Translations under genes and position numbers: made by a program | Notes under the pieces: model-generated | What the model saw: only the letters and a program-made list of their open reading frames with translations | The model's database searches: none | What the model was told of the DNA's origin: nothing | Part shown: positions 1 through 8,044 of the stretch, one piece after another | Layout of the letters: each line of letters begins with the position of its first letter | How positions within the stretch are numbered: the stretch's first letter is position 1 | Assembly: GCF_900114785.1 (NCBI RefSeq) | Contig: NZ_FOUG01000019.1 | Span: forward strand, 1 to 64,000 | Length of the DNA: 64,000 bases | Direction: 5' to 3' | Source of the DNA: Variovorax sp. OV329 | GTDB taxonomy: Bacteria; Pseudomonadota; Gammaproteobacteria; Burkholderiales; Burkholderiaceae_C

Positions 1-91
1 CACTAAAAGCAGCAGGTTAGGGTTCTTACGTGGGTCAGATTTAGATGGAAATCGCCGGGGTTAGTGGGTCACTTCTAGATGGAAATCAACA
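1..91. mobile_element. Terminus of an IS21-family insertion sequence (rest lies outside the window)
   Basis: Two imperfect direct copies of a 24-bp unit sit at 30-53 and 64-87; both begin GTGGGTCA and end AGATGGAAATC, with 21 of 24 positions identical. The outer copy is followed by AACA at 88-91, so that read inward the end starts TGTTGATTTCC. Multiple terminal repeats and TG..CA tips are typical of IS21-family (IstA/IstB) elements. The transposase genes would lie to the left of base 1. The neighbouring coding sequence begins abruptly at 92, so the insertion appears to have broken it. Family assignment rests on the end structure only. Confidence 0.7.
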
Positions 92-1259
92 GTCCGTCGT
101 CTGGAGCAGGATGATCGTCCATGGCGCCAACCCTTTCGCGATCCCCTTCCCGCAGGGGCTGGCGAGCGATCTCCCCTTGAACCACGACTCGTTCTCCATG
201 ACGTACGGGCCGCTGTGGGCCTTGATCTCCTCGGCCGTCGTGCTCGCAACCAGCGGCGTACCGTGGGCCAGTTGGTTGATTCTGAAGTTGATCCTGGCGG
301 CGTCCTGGATTGCCTGTCTGCTGCTCACCGGGAAGCTGACGACCCCCTGGCCGGCCTGGCGCAGGTGCATGGCCATCGCGGTCGTCGGCTGGCTGCCCCT
401 CGGTGTCCACAGCAGCGTTGCCGAGGGGCACAACGACGTGACCATGATCGCTGCCGCGCTGCTCTGGATGGCCCTCCTGGGTTCACAATTGGCAGCTGGC
501 CCGCTCATGCTGGCCATGTCCGTGCTGACAAAGTACGTGACCGCGCCCCTTGCACTGGCCGACGCCATCTACCACCGGGGCGCACGAATGTTGTCCGTCG
601 CGCAGTATGTGCGGCGCGTGCTTCCGGCCATTGTCATCATGGCCGTGGCCGGCCTGTTCCTGTTCCGGTCGCTCAGCGGCTTGCAGCAGACGGCGTCGAT
701 GGTGGAGTGGAAATTCCTGCGGCCCGTGGACGCGCTGCTGATTCTGGAACACCTCTGGGGAGTACAGATTCCGGGCGCATCCTTCGCGTTCATGCTGCTG
801 TTCGTCGGCATTGCCGCGATCGAAATCTACCGGCTTTGGAAAGACACCACTTCCGAGAATCTGGCCCGCGCCCAACTCGCCGTGCTCACGGCCGTTCTGA
901 TGGGCGCGGTAGGCCACGTGTTCTGCTGGTTCTTCGTCTGGTGCATTGTGTACGCGGCCCTGGCCCCGCGTTTCTGGCTTTCCTGGTTCATCGTTGGTGC
1001 TGCAGTCATCGCGCCGTTCAGCGTCGTTCCGCGACTGCTGGCACGCGGTAGCGGCGAGCTCCTCGGCAATGCAGTTCCTTCTCTCCTGATGTATGGATTC
1101 GCAGTGGGGATGGTGTTGCTGTACCTGCGATTCGGGTGGCACAGTGAAGCGCCCTTGCGCTTTTCCTTCGACAGGGAGCGCAGTCCGGATGCGGTCGAGC
1201 CCCGGGTCTGCGTGGTCCGCGCCGAAGCCTCCGTCGAAGCGACCGACAGGGCCGCATAG
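45..1259 (+). CDS. 5'-truncated polytopic membrane protein, glycosyltransferase (mannosyltransferase)-like
   Basis: The open frame starts at an ATG inside the IS end; roughly residues 1-16 are IS-encoded and the native protein begins around SVVWSRMIVHGANPF. That segment resembles the conserved luminal loop (WDG..AGxNPY) that follows the first helix in polyprenol-phosphate-dependent mannosyltransferase-like membrane proteins (GT87/GT39-type). About eight or nine hydrophobic segments follow, and the C-terminal 35 residues are polar. The N-terminal helix and probable catalytic acidic residues are missing, so the product is probably non-functional; this can be treated as a pseudogene. The family call is inferred from topology and the NPF loop, not from a diagnostic catalytic motif. 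Confidence 0.55.
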   Translation: MEIAGVSGSLLDGNQQSVVWSRMIVHGANPFAIPFPQGLASDLPLNHDSFSMTYGPLWALISSAVVLATSGVPWASWLILKLILAASWIACLLLTGKLTTPWPAWRRCMAIAVVGWLPLGVHSSVAEGHNDVTMIAAALLWMALLGSQLAAGPLMLAMSVLTKYVTAPLALADAIYHRGARMLSVAQYVRRVLPAIVIMAVAGLFLFRSLSGLQQTASMVEWKFLRPVDALLILEHLWGVQIPGASFAFMLLFVGIAAIEIYRLWKDTTSENLARAQLAVLTAVLMGAVGHVFCWFFVWCIVYAALAPRFWLSWFIVGAAVIAPFSVVPRLLARGSGELLGNAVPSLLMYGFAVGMVLLYLRFGWHSEAPLRFSFDRERSPDAVEPRVCVVRAEASVEATDRAA

Positions 1260-1401
1260 CCGCGACGGCGGCTTTCACCGCGCCAAGAATGGGCACGCGA
1301 ACGTCCCGCTACCAGCGAAACGTCGCCCCGATCATCGGACCGTTGAAGTTAGTGTCCTCAAGGTTCGCGGGCGCAGGAGCCGAAAGAGCGAGAATTGCAG
1401 C

Positions 1402-1659
1402 ATGGCTACTGCAAAGTCCTTCGAGACCATCGACTACAAGCTCTTCCCCTCGCCACGCAACGTGCATCGGATGGTGTTCGAACACCAGGTGTTCGTGCCG
1501 CAGCCGTATGCGCTCATCGACCTCCCGAGCTATGACCTGCGTGGCCGCTACAGCCTCTTCGCCGCATGCCGGCTGTCGGACGGCAAGATGGGTCAACTCG
1601 TGACCCTGGAACAGCCGGATGACGTCGCCAGGTTCAAGGCAAGGTTCGTTCCGGACTAG
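1402..1659 (+). CDS. Small hypothetical protein (85 aa)
   Basis: An ATG at 1402 opens an 85-residue soluble protein with no signal peptide or membrane segment. It has a KLFPSPRNVHRMVFEHQVFVP stretch near the N-terminus and a charged C-terminus (DDVARFKARFVPD). I do not recognise the family. The Shine-Dalgarno sequence is weak, and an open frame continues upstream to 1093, but that part overlaps the previous gene and looks like chance coding. It is followed by about 230 bp with no convincing gene. It is probably real because codon third positions are G/C-rich and the protein composition is ordinary. Confidence 0.5.
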   Translation: MATAKSFETIDYKLFPSPRNVHRMVFEHQVFVPQPYALIDLPSYDLRGRYSLFAACRLSDGKMGQLVTLEQPDDVARFKARFVPD

Positions 1660-1888
1660 GCTTTCCGGCAAGACGGCTTTCGCGCCAGTCCTGCAGATAG
1701 CTGGTCACAAGCCGCGACTTCGCATTCACTGACGGGGCCGCTGGGCAGATGTCGCGCGAGGAAATGCTCATGCATGTTCTACAGCACTGGCCAAGACCAG
1801 CCTCTGGAGTACATCATCCCCGGTTCGGCGAGAGGTTGACCAGGAATCCATCTGCAGGTCACGAAAGATGATGGCGAAGGTCCGCGCG

Positions 1889-2284
1889 TCAACTCAGGCG
1901 TTTCCATTGCGGCAAGCAATGCCGTGCCAGCGCAGTCACCCATGACGGCTCCGAGGGGTCGAAGGCCAGGCCGAACCCGGGGCTGACCAGGAAGCCGGCG
2001 CGCTCGAACGCCGCCGGGTCGTGGGCGCGGACGAAGGCGGCGAGGCAGGCGAAGGGAACGGCCAGGTTGCCGATGCTCAGCACTTCGGCCTGCAGCGTGA
2101 TCTCCTCCAGGCGGCCGCAGTCCTGGAAGCGGTACACCACGTCGCCGTAGTCCATCTCGTTCAGGCCGACGTCGTTGCGCAGCGCGCGCCAGGGCTCACC
2201 GCGGTCGCGCAACAAGGCCTCTTTCGAGAGTGCGAACGGCGTGTCGTCCACACGTTCAAAGGGATCGAGCTTCATCTCGGGCAT
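1889..2284 (-). CDS. Hypothetical cytoplasmic protein (131 aa)
   Basis: The protein begins MPEMKLDPFERVDDTPF; an alternative ATG lies three codons downstream at 2275. The open frame extends further upstream to 2575 but that part overlaps the divergent gene on the other strand and has unnatural composition, so the short start is preferred. The protein is acidic, soluble, and ends with a WVTALARHCLPQWKRL segment. There is no signal peptide. It resembles in size and composition the small proteins found with polymorphic toxins, but no toxin is nearby and I do not assign a family. Confidence 0.55.
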   Translation of the reverse strand: MPEMKLDPFERVDDTPFALSKEALLRDRGEPWRALRNDVGLNEMDYGDVVYRFQDCGRLEEITLQAEVLSIGNLAVPFACLAAFVRAHDPAAFERAGFLVSPGFGLAFDPSEPSWVTALARHCLPQWKRLS

Positions 2285-2411
2285 TGCCACGCGAAGGGCC
2301 GCGCCGGCACCTTGAAGTACGCGAACCGCCCGCCCTTGGGGTCGGCCGCCCTTGCGCCGATCGGTTGAGTCGGTACATTGTGGCCACCACTTTGCGACGA
2401 TCGAACCCGCC

Positions 2412-3146
2412 TTGACTATCTCGCGCATATTCCCCTGGCTCCTGGCGATGTCTTGCATTTCGGCCGCCGCCGCCGCCCCGGACGCGGGCGAGGCATGCCA
2501 GGCACGCGATCTCGCTTTCGATGCCAAGGCTGCAGGCTGGTCTGCCGTGCCCCTGTCCAGGCTCAAGCGAGACACCGAATACAGCGTGGCACAAGAAAAC
2601 GGCCGCGCCGTGCTCAGGGCCGTGGCAGACCGATCGGCCTCCCTCTACGTGGCACGGCTGCAAGCCGCGCAGCGCACGCCGATGACGATCCATTGGGATT
2701 GGATGACCGACGCCCTGGTGCCGGGCGCCGACAACCGGGACAAGACCAAGGAGGACGCGCCGCTGCGCGTACTGGTGGCCTTCGACGGAGACGTCGCCAC
2801 GCTGCCCGAGGTGGAGCGCAAGCGCTTCAGCCGGGCAAAGAACCTGGCCCGTCGCGACCTGCCTTACGCGGTGCTCATGTACATCTGGTCCGACCATGTC
2901 CCCGTGGGCACGGTGATTCCTTCCGCGCATACGAGCCAGGTGAAGATGATGGTGGTGGCCTCGGGGCCCGGTGGCCTGGGCCGCTGGCAGTCTGTGCAGC
3001 GCAACGTGGCCGACGACTACAGGAAGGCCTGGGGCACCGAGCCGGGGCCGGTGCTGGGGGTCGCGGTGATGACGGACACGGACAACACCGGCGCCCAGGC
3101 AACTGGAAACTACGCCGGCATCCGGATCAGTTGCGGCAGCCCCTGA
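2412..3146 (+). CDS. Exported DUF3047-family protein
   Basis: A TTG at 2412 gives a protein of 244 residues with a good signal peptide (TISRIFPWLLAMSCISAAAAA, cleavage likely after the Ala run). The mature part has the DUF3047 hallmarks: an early WSAVPL segment, a HWDWMTDALVPGADNRDK loop, PLRVLVAFDGD, and a late VMTDTDNTGA segment. Function of the family is unknown; proteins of this type are found in the periplasm of Betaproteobacteria. The start is uncertain: an ATG at 2448 would truncate the signal peptide and a further TTG lies at 2352. The gene faces away from the hypothetical gene ending at 1889. Confidence 0.65.
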   Translation: MTISRIFPWLLAMSCISAAAAAPDAGEACQARDLAFDAKAAGWSAVPLSRLKRDTEYSVAQENGRAVLRAVADRSASLYVARLQAAQRTPMTIHWDWMTDALVPGADNRDKTKEDAPLRVLVAFDGDVATLPEVERKRFSRAKNLARRDLPYAVLMYIWSDHVPVGTVIPSAHTSQVKMMVVASGPGGLGRWQSVQRNVADDYRKAWGTEPGPVLGVAVMTDTDNTGAQATGNYAGIRISCGSP

Positions 3147-3164
3147 GCGGGGCTCTCGCGCCCG

Positions 3165-3518
3165 TCAGTTGCAGTGAATGAACTTGCCGACGGACTGGCA
3201 TGGCCGTCCTTCCGGGCTCACGAGCCTGGAACCTTCCCCGGTGCTGTTGTATCGATTGCCCTGGCTGTCCCAGCAGCCGCCGGCATTGCAGGTGCCCATG
3301 GGCACCGGCGGCGGGCTGGATTGCGGCACTGCGGGTTGCGCCGTCCGGTTCTCGGCTCGCGCCGGCTTCCCGTCGATCGCCGCACCGTCGGCGGGGCGGC
3401 CAATCTGCACGGGTGGGACTGCGATCGGTGCCCCCGCGCCTGACCCCGCAATCGGGACCTGGGCAGCGGCGCCCGTGATGGCGAGCAACCCGACGAGGAA
3501 GAGGAGTGGTCGAATCAT
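3165..3518 (-). CDS. Small secreted protein with C-terminal Cys-rich domain
   Basis: An ATG at 3518, preceded by an AGGA, gives a 117-residue protein. Residues 1-19 (MIRPLLFLVGLLAITGAAA) are a signal peptide. A Pro/Ala-rich linker follows, then a compact C-terminal domain with four cysteines (GTCNAGGCWDSQGNRY ... PCQSVGKFIHC) that could form two disulfides. This type of domain is common in small periplasmic proteins of Burkholderiales with no assigned role. The upstream in-frame extension lacks any signal and is discarded. It converges with the DUF3047 gene, 18 bp away. Confidence 0.65.
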   Translation of the reverse strand: MIRPLLFLVGLLAITGAAAQVPIAGSGAGAPIAVPPVQIGRPADGAAIDGKPARAENRTAQPAVPQSSPPPVPMGTCNAGGCWDSQGNRYNSTGEGSRLVSPEGRPCQSVGKFIHCN

Positions 3519-3727
3519 TCCTGATACATCGGAGGCATGGCTTTTGGACGTGCAAGCGAGTCGGAGGTTCATCGCGATCCGCGAAGAATGGCGTCGCGAC
3601 TTTCCGCGGCGCTCCATCCTGCACGCCCGTGCACCGCTTTCCTACTCGACTGGGAGCAAAACACGCGCGCCTGTGCGCGCTCCCGCGGGATAAGTTGGCA
3701 GCGTCGATCTACATCCTGGGTCATTCC

Positions 3728-3955
3728 ATGCGCGCAATTCGCTCTGCCTCTTTCGTCATCGCCGTCCCACTGATGCTCGTCGCCTGCGGCTCATCCGGGC
3801 CCCGTTACGCCAAACAGGGCGTCGGCGAGGAAGACGCAAAGACGGCCATGTCCGAATGCGAATACCAGATCCGGCTCAACAAGACACCGAAGGGTGAGCA
3901 GGACGAACTGCGCAACCTGTGCATGCAGGGCAAGGGCTACCGCGCCGGCAAATGA
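3728..3955 (+). CDS. Small lipoprotein (75 aa)
   Basis: Begins MRAIRSASFVIAVPLMLVACG: a type II signal peptide with lipobox LVAC and acylated Cys at residue 20. The mature chain of about 56 residues is charged (EEDAKTAMSECEYQIRLNKTPKGEQDELRNLCMQGKGY) and has two further cysteines. Small lipoproteins with this E-C-x(n)-C-MxGKGY pattern occur in many proteobacteria without a known role. It lies divergently from the secreted Cys-rich protein, with about 210 bp between the starts. Confidence 0.7.
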   Translation: MRAIRSASFVIAVPLMLVACGSSGPRYAKQGVGEEDAKTAMSECEYQIRLNKTPKGEQDELRNLCMQGKGYRAGK

Positions 3956-3991
3956 GGCAGGAGGGGCCTCGACAACACGAGCCTCCTCTCT

Positions 3992-4290
3992 TCAATTAGC
4001 CGGCACCTGCAACTTCTCCAGTTGCTGGCGCAGTCGATAGGCGCCTGTCGACGTGTCGATTGCCACGTCACTCCAACTGAGGCTCTGCCCTTCCTTCACC
4101 GGCCGTACGAGCTTGATGCCGTGGGCCAGGCCCAGCGGCGCGCCGCCGATGCGAAGGGAGGTCTCGGCTGGCAGCAGCTTGCCCCAGACCGTGTAGCCGC
4201 CTTCGCCGTCCAGCATCTCGCCCGCCTGCAGGTCGCGCTTGGCAGTGGCCACGACGTCGGCGCAATGGCGGGCGCCGGCCTGCTGATCAT
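3992..4290 (-). pseudogene. C-terminal remnant of a SAF-domain oxidoreductase (homoserine-dehydrogenase-like)
   Basis: From about 4290 down to the stop at 3992 the frame reads ...ADVVATAKRDLQAGEMLD, GEGGYTVWGKLLPAET, LAHGIKLVRPVKEGQSLSWSDVAID. This matches the C-terminal SAF module of the NAD(P)-dependent homoserine-dehydrogenase-like oxidoreductases, proteins normally over 400 residues long. Only about 95 residues remain; the Rossmann and catalytic domains are absent and the sequence changes abruptly at about 4285-4297 into a different gene remnant on the other strand. A GTG at 4252 could start an 86-residue product but it would lack the enzyme core. Confidence 0.7.
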
Positions 4291-4296
4291 CTATGG

Positions 4297-4470
4297 CTTG
4301 CCACGGCTGACGACCATCGCATCGACCTCAGCGACGCCCATTTCTGGGACATCACCGCAGTGAACGCCCTGGACAAGATCTGCCAGCGCCTTCGCAAGCA
4401 CGGCAGCACCGTGGAGGTCGTCGGCATGAGCGAGCACAGTCGCGCCCTGGTCTCCAGGCTGGACCGGGCA
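4297..4470 (+). pseudogene. Remnant of a SulP-family anion transporter (STAS domain)
   Basis: The frame starting at 4297 reads LATADDHRIDLSDAHFWDI and then TAVNALDKICQRLRKHG, STVEVVGMSEHSRALVSRLD. This is the signature of the C-terminal STAS domain of SulP sulfate/bicarbonate transporters (the DLS.AHFWD.TAV.ALD segment with the phosphorylatable-loop region). All membrane helices and the beginning of the STAS domain are missing, no start codon precedes it, and after about 4470 the match stops. The fragment abuts the SAF remnant on its left and the DHFR-like remnant on its right. Confidence 0.65.
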
Positions 4471-4504
4471 TCGAATAGGTTGTGCCGTAGAGGCGGCGCG
4501 GCCA

Positions 4505-4690
4505 ATTGCGCTGGAGCAAGTGGACTGGAACGCCCAGGTCGTGCGCGGCAATCAACTGGAGCACACCGTCCGGCAACTCGGGCAGCAGCCCGGCAGGCTC
4601 TGTTCGCGGGCGGCGTGAAGCTTCCGATGGCGTTGGCGGAGCTTGGCTTGATCGACGAGTACGAGTTCATCGAAACCGATCGGCAAGGGT
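4505..4690 (+). pseudogene. Frameshifted remnant of a dihydrofolate-reductase-family (RibD_C) protein
   Basis: Two adjoining frames together give a DHFR-like/RibD C-terminal domain. From 4505 the frame reads IALEQVDWNAQVVRGNQLEH then TVRQLGQQPG; from about 4597, in a different frame, it continues ALFAGGVKLPMALAELGLID then EYEFIE. In the family these are contiguous (..W..A..VRG...E....LKQQPG....GG..L...L...GLIDEY). A frameshift near 4594-4597 and loss of both ends show that the gene is dead. It ends about 70 bp before the TauE permease start. Confidence 0.6.
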
Positions 4691-4762
4691 GTGTCGCCGG
4701 GCATCTGCGCATCCGCGCACCGGCGCACCGAAGCGCAGGCCCGATCGCTTCATACTCCGGGG

Positions 4763-5557
4763 ATGACCTGGATAGCGATCTACTTTGCCGTTGGCGCCTT
4801 TATCGGCTTTCTGGCCGGCTTGCTCGGAATTGGCGGCGGCATGACGCTGGTGCCCGTGCTGGCGTCGATGTTCGCTGCGCAAAAATTCGCGCCGGACCAC
4901 GTGGTGCATCTCGCCTTGGGAACGGGCATGGCGTCCATCATGTTCACCTCCAGTGCGAGCGTGCGCGCACATCATCGCTTGGGCGGCGTGGACTGGTCCC
5001 TGGTCCGCCGCGTGGGTCCGGCGATGGTCGTCGGGACCCTGCTGTCCACTGCGCTTTCGGCGTGGATTCCTCAGCGCGCGCTCGCATTGGCCTTCAGCGC
5101 GATCGTGTTCGCGGGTGCGACGCAGATCCTGCTCGGTCGGAAGCCATCGGCTGCGCGGACCTTGCCTGGCACGCCGGTGCTGATCGCGATCGGGGTCGTC
5201 ATCGGCGTGATCTGCGGCCTTGTTTCAGCGGGTGGCGCCTTCCTCACCGTGCCGTTCATGCTGTTCTGCGGTGTTTCCATCACCACCGCGATCGGCACTG
5301 GCGCCGCGCTCGGCGTTCCGGTGGCCGTGATGGGCACGCTCGGGTATGTGTTCAGCGGCTGGAATGTCCCTGGTCTTCCGCCTCTGGCCGTCGGATTCGT
5401 GTATGCCCCCGCGCTCGTCGGCATTGTGGCCGGCAGCGTGCTGACGGCACCCATCGGCGCCCGGACTGCCCATCGACTGCCCCTGGGCATCCTTCGGCGG
5501 GTCTTCGCCTGCCTGCTGTACGCACTGGCAACGAAGATGTTGTGGACCTACTTGTAA
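4763..5557 (+). CDS. TauE/SafE-family sulfite/organosulfonate exporter-like permease
   Basis: 264-residue integral inner-membrane protein, the usual length for the family. It begins MTWIAIYFAVGAFIGFLAGLLG with the family's glycine-rich motif GIGGGMTLVPVL in the first repeat; the second repeat has GLVSAGGAFLTVPFMLF. About eight membrane segments can be drawn. TauE/SafE proteins move sulfur-containing anions or other small anions; the substrate here is unknown. The ATG at 4763 is chosen because the in-frame GTG at 4691 would add a non-conserved tail read from the adjacent gene remnant. It appears monocistronic. Confidence 0.85.
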   Translation: MTWIAIYFAVGAFIGFLAGLLGIGGGMTLVPVLASMFAAQKFAPDHVVHLALGTGMASIMFTSSASVRAHHRLGGVDWSLVRRVGPAMVVGTLLSTALSAWIPQRALALAFSAIVFAGATQILLGRKPSAARTLPGTPVLIAIGVVIGVICGLVSAGGAFLTVPFMLFCGVSITTAIGTGAALGVPVAVMGTLGYVFSGWNVPGLPPLAVGFVYAPALVGIVAGSVLTAPIGARTAHRLPLGILRRVFACLLYALATKMLWTYL

Positions 5558-5694
5558 GGTTCAAGCCGGCCGAAACCGCTCGTTGACACGGTCGCCTTCC
5601 CCATCGGCCTGGCGTAACACCTGCCTCGACGCTGGAATCCCCGGCCCGGCAGCGACGCGCCTGTGGCAGGTGTAGGCTGCCCGCGGAGGCTGCC

Positions 5695-7175
5695 GTGACG
5701 ATCCGCTTGTGCTTCCTGGGTGCGCTGCTGGCGCTGTTGCTGCCATGGGGTGCCGCTGCGCCACAGCAGCGGCAGCAGGGACAGCAACAAGACAGCAGCC
5801 TTGCTGCCTCACCCCCGGTTCTGGTGCTGCAGATCGACGGCGCCATCGGCCCCGTCGCCGTGGATCGGGTGCAGCGCACCCTGGACCGCGCCGCACGCGA
5901 GCAGGCTCGGCTGGTGGTGCTGGAGATCAACACACCGGGTGGACTGGACACCGCGATGCGCAGCATCGTCCAGGCCATCCTGGCCTCGCCGGTGCCGGTG
6001 GCCGGCTACGTGGCACCGCCAGGTGCCCGCGCTGCCAGCGCCGGCACCTACATCCTCTACGCCTGCCATGTCGCAGCGATGGCACCGGCCACGAACCTCG
6101 GGCCGCGACCCCGGTCGCTGTCGGAATACCAGGCGTCGGCCCGGACAAGGAGCCCAGGGATGGCAAGGACGCCAAGGAGGGCAAGGACAGCGCCACCGGT
6201 CCCGCCGCCGACAAATCGCAGGACACGATGAGCGCCAAGCGGGTGCAGGACGCCAGCGCCTATCTGCGCAGCCTGGCGCAGCTGCGCGGCCGCGACGCGG
6301 CATGGGCCGATCAGGCGGTGAAGGAATCCGCCAGCCTGGCGGCCCCCGAGGCGCTGGCGCGCAAGGTCGTCGACCTGGTGGCGGCCGATCGCACCGACTT
6401 GCTGCGCCAGCTCGATGGGCGTGAAGTTCGCCTGGGCGGCGCCGGCAAGCCCGAGGGGCCCGCCGTGAAGCTGGCCACCACCCAGGCCCCGGTGCTGGTG
6501 ATGGAACTCAATTGGCGCGACCGGCTGCTCGGCGCATTGAGCGATCCGAGCCTGGCGCTCCTCCTGATGATGGTGGGCATCTACGGCCTGGTGTTCGAGT
6601 TCATGAACCCGGGTTTCGTCGCGCCGGGCGTGATCGGCGGCGTGTGCCTGCTGCTGGCCCTGTGGGGGCTCCAGATGCTGCCGATCAACTACACCGGCCT
6701 GGCGCTGCTCCTTCTGGGCATCGCCTTCTTCGTGGCGGAGGCCTTCGTGCCCAGCTATGGCGCGCTGGGCCTGGGCGGCATTGCTGCCTTCGTGTTCGGC
6801 GCGCTGCTGCTGATCGACAGCGAACTGCCCGGGTTCGGCGTACCGCTGCCTTTTGTGGCGACGCTTGCCGGGCTCTTCGCCCTGGCCCTTGTCGCGCTGA
6901 TCCGAATGGCCGTCAAGGCGCACGCTCGACCGGTGGTGACCGGCGCTCCGCAACTGTTCGGCACGCATGCAGTGGTGATCGAGTTCGACCCCCGGGACGG
7001 CGAAGGCTGGGCCCTGCTGAACGGCGAACGCTGGTGCATTCACGCCGGCCAGCCGCTGGCGCCGGGCCAGATCGTTCGAGTCGTGCGCATGGACGGGCTG
7101 CGCCTGGAGGTGCAACCCATCGTTGGCGCGGACGCGGCTTCCCAACAACAGCAACAACCAGCGAGCGCACCATGA
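5695..7175 (+). pseudogene. NfeD-type membrane-bound serine protease (ClpP class), frameshifted
   Basis: The reading frame from 5695 encodes a signal peptide ([21 protein letters not shown]) and a ClpP-like protease domain: [23 protein letters not shown] and [12 protein letters not shown] with the catalytic Ser in the SAG motif. At the GGG run 6100-6102 the frame is lost. The frame that ends at 7175 resumes exactly ([11 protein letters not shown] after MAPATNLG) and carries the rest of the protease domain, four or five membrane helices ([18 protein letters not shown] and following) and the C-terminal NfeD OB-fold. One missing G explains the break. It could be a true mutation or an assembly error. 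The stop overlaps the slipin ATG. Confidence 0.8.
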
Positions 7176-7945
7176 CCCACCTGATCGTCCCGCCCCTGCT
7201 CATCCTGCTGCTGGTGCTGCTGGCAGCCAGCTCGCTACGCATCCTGCGCGAGTACGAGCGCGGCGTGGTGTTTCAGCTGGGCCGCTTCTGGCGCGTGAAA
7301 GGACCGGGCCTGGTGATCCTCGTTCCCGGCATCCAGCAGATGGTGCGAATCGATCTGCGCATCGTGACCCTGGACGTTCCTTCGCAGGACGTGATCTCGC
7401 GCGACAACGTCACGCTCAAGGTCAACGCCGTGCTGTACTTCAAGGTGGTCGTTCCGGAGCGGGCAGTCATCCAGGTGGAACACTACCTGGCAGCCACCAG
7501 CCAGCTGGCACAGACCACGCTGCGCGCGGTGCTGGGCAAGCACACGCTGGACGAAATGCTGTCCGAGCGCGAACGGCTCAACCTCGACCTGCAGAAGATC
7601 CTCGACAGCCAGACCGACGCCTGGGGCATCAAGGTGACCAATGTCGAGATCAAGCACGTGGACCTGAATGACTCCATGATCCGGGCCATCGCCCGCCAGG
7701 CAGAAGCCGAGCGCGAGCGGCGCGCCAAGGTGATCCATGCCGAAGGAGAATTGCAGGCTTCCGAGAAGCTCGCCCAGGCGGCGCAGGTCCTCGCACGCGA
7801 GCCGCAGGCGCTGCAGCTGCGCTACCTGGAGACGCTCACGGTGATCGCGGCCGACAAGAACTCCACCATCGTCTTCCCGCTGCCGCTGGACATCGTCGGC
7901 CCGCTGCTGGACGTGCTGCGAAGGAGCCCCCCGCCGGCGGCGTGA
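7172..7945 (+). CDS. Slipin (stomatin-like SPFH/Band 7 membrane protein)
   Basis: 257 residues. An N-terminal membrane anchor ([22 protein letters not shown]) is followed by the SPFH domain: [40 protein letters not shown], and the oligomerising helical stretch [19 protein letters not shown]. Slipins partner with long NfeD proteases in membrane quality control; the archaeal homologue is cleaved by its NfeD protease. The ATG overlaps the NfeD stop (ATGA), so the two are translationally coupled. If the NfeD frameshift is real, this slipin has lost its protease partner at this locus. Confidence 0.9.
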   Translation: MTHLIVPPLLILLLVLLAASSLRILREYERGVVFQLGRFWRVKGPGLVILVPGIQQMVRIDLRIVTLDVPSQDVISRDNVTLKVNAVLYFKVVVPERAVIQVEHYLAATSQLAQTTLRAVLGKHTLDEMLSERERLNLDLQKILDSQTDAWGIKVTNVEIKHVDLNDSMIRAIARQAEAERERRAKVIHAEGELQASEKLAQAAQVLAREPQALQLRYLETLTVIAADKNSTIVFPLPLDIVGPLLDVLRRSPPPAA

Positions 7946-8044
7946 GTCGACCTGGTCCGGGGCAACGTGCGCACCCGCACGCTGCGCGCATACTCCGCCG
8001 GGGCGCAGCCAACGCCCGCTGTCGCAAGGTTCCGGGGGTTCTCC

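Noticed and set aside
4360-5586. A 408-codon plus-strand frame overlapping the TauE permease
   Set aside because: Only its first part (to about 4470) matches a known protein, as a SulP remnant; the rest is a shadow of the permease gene.
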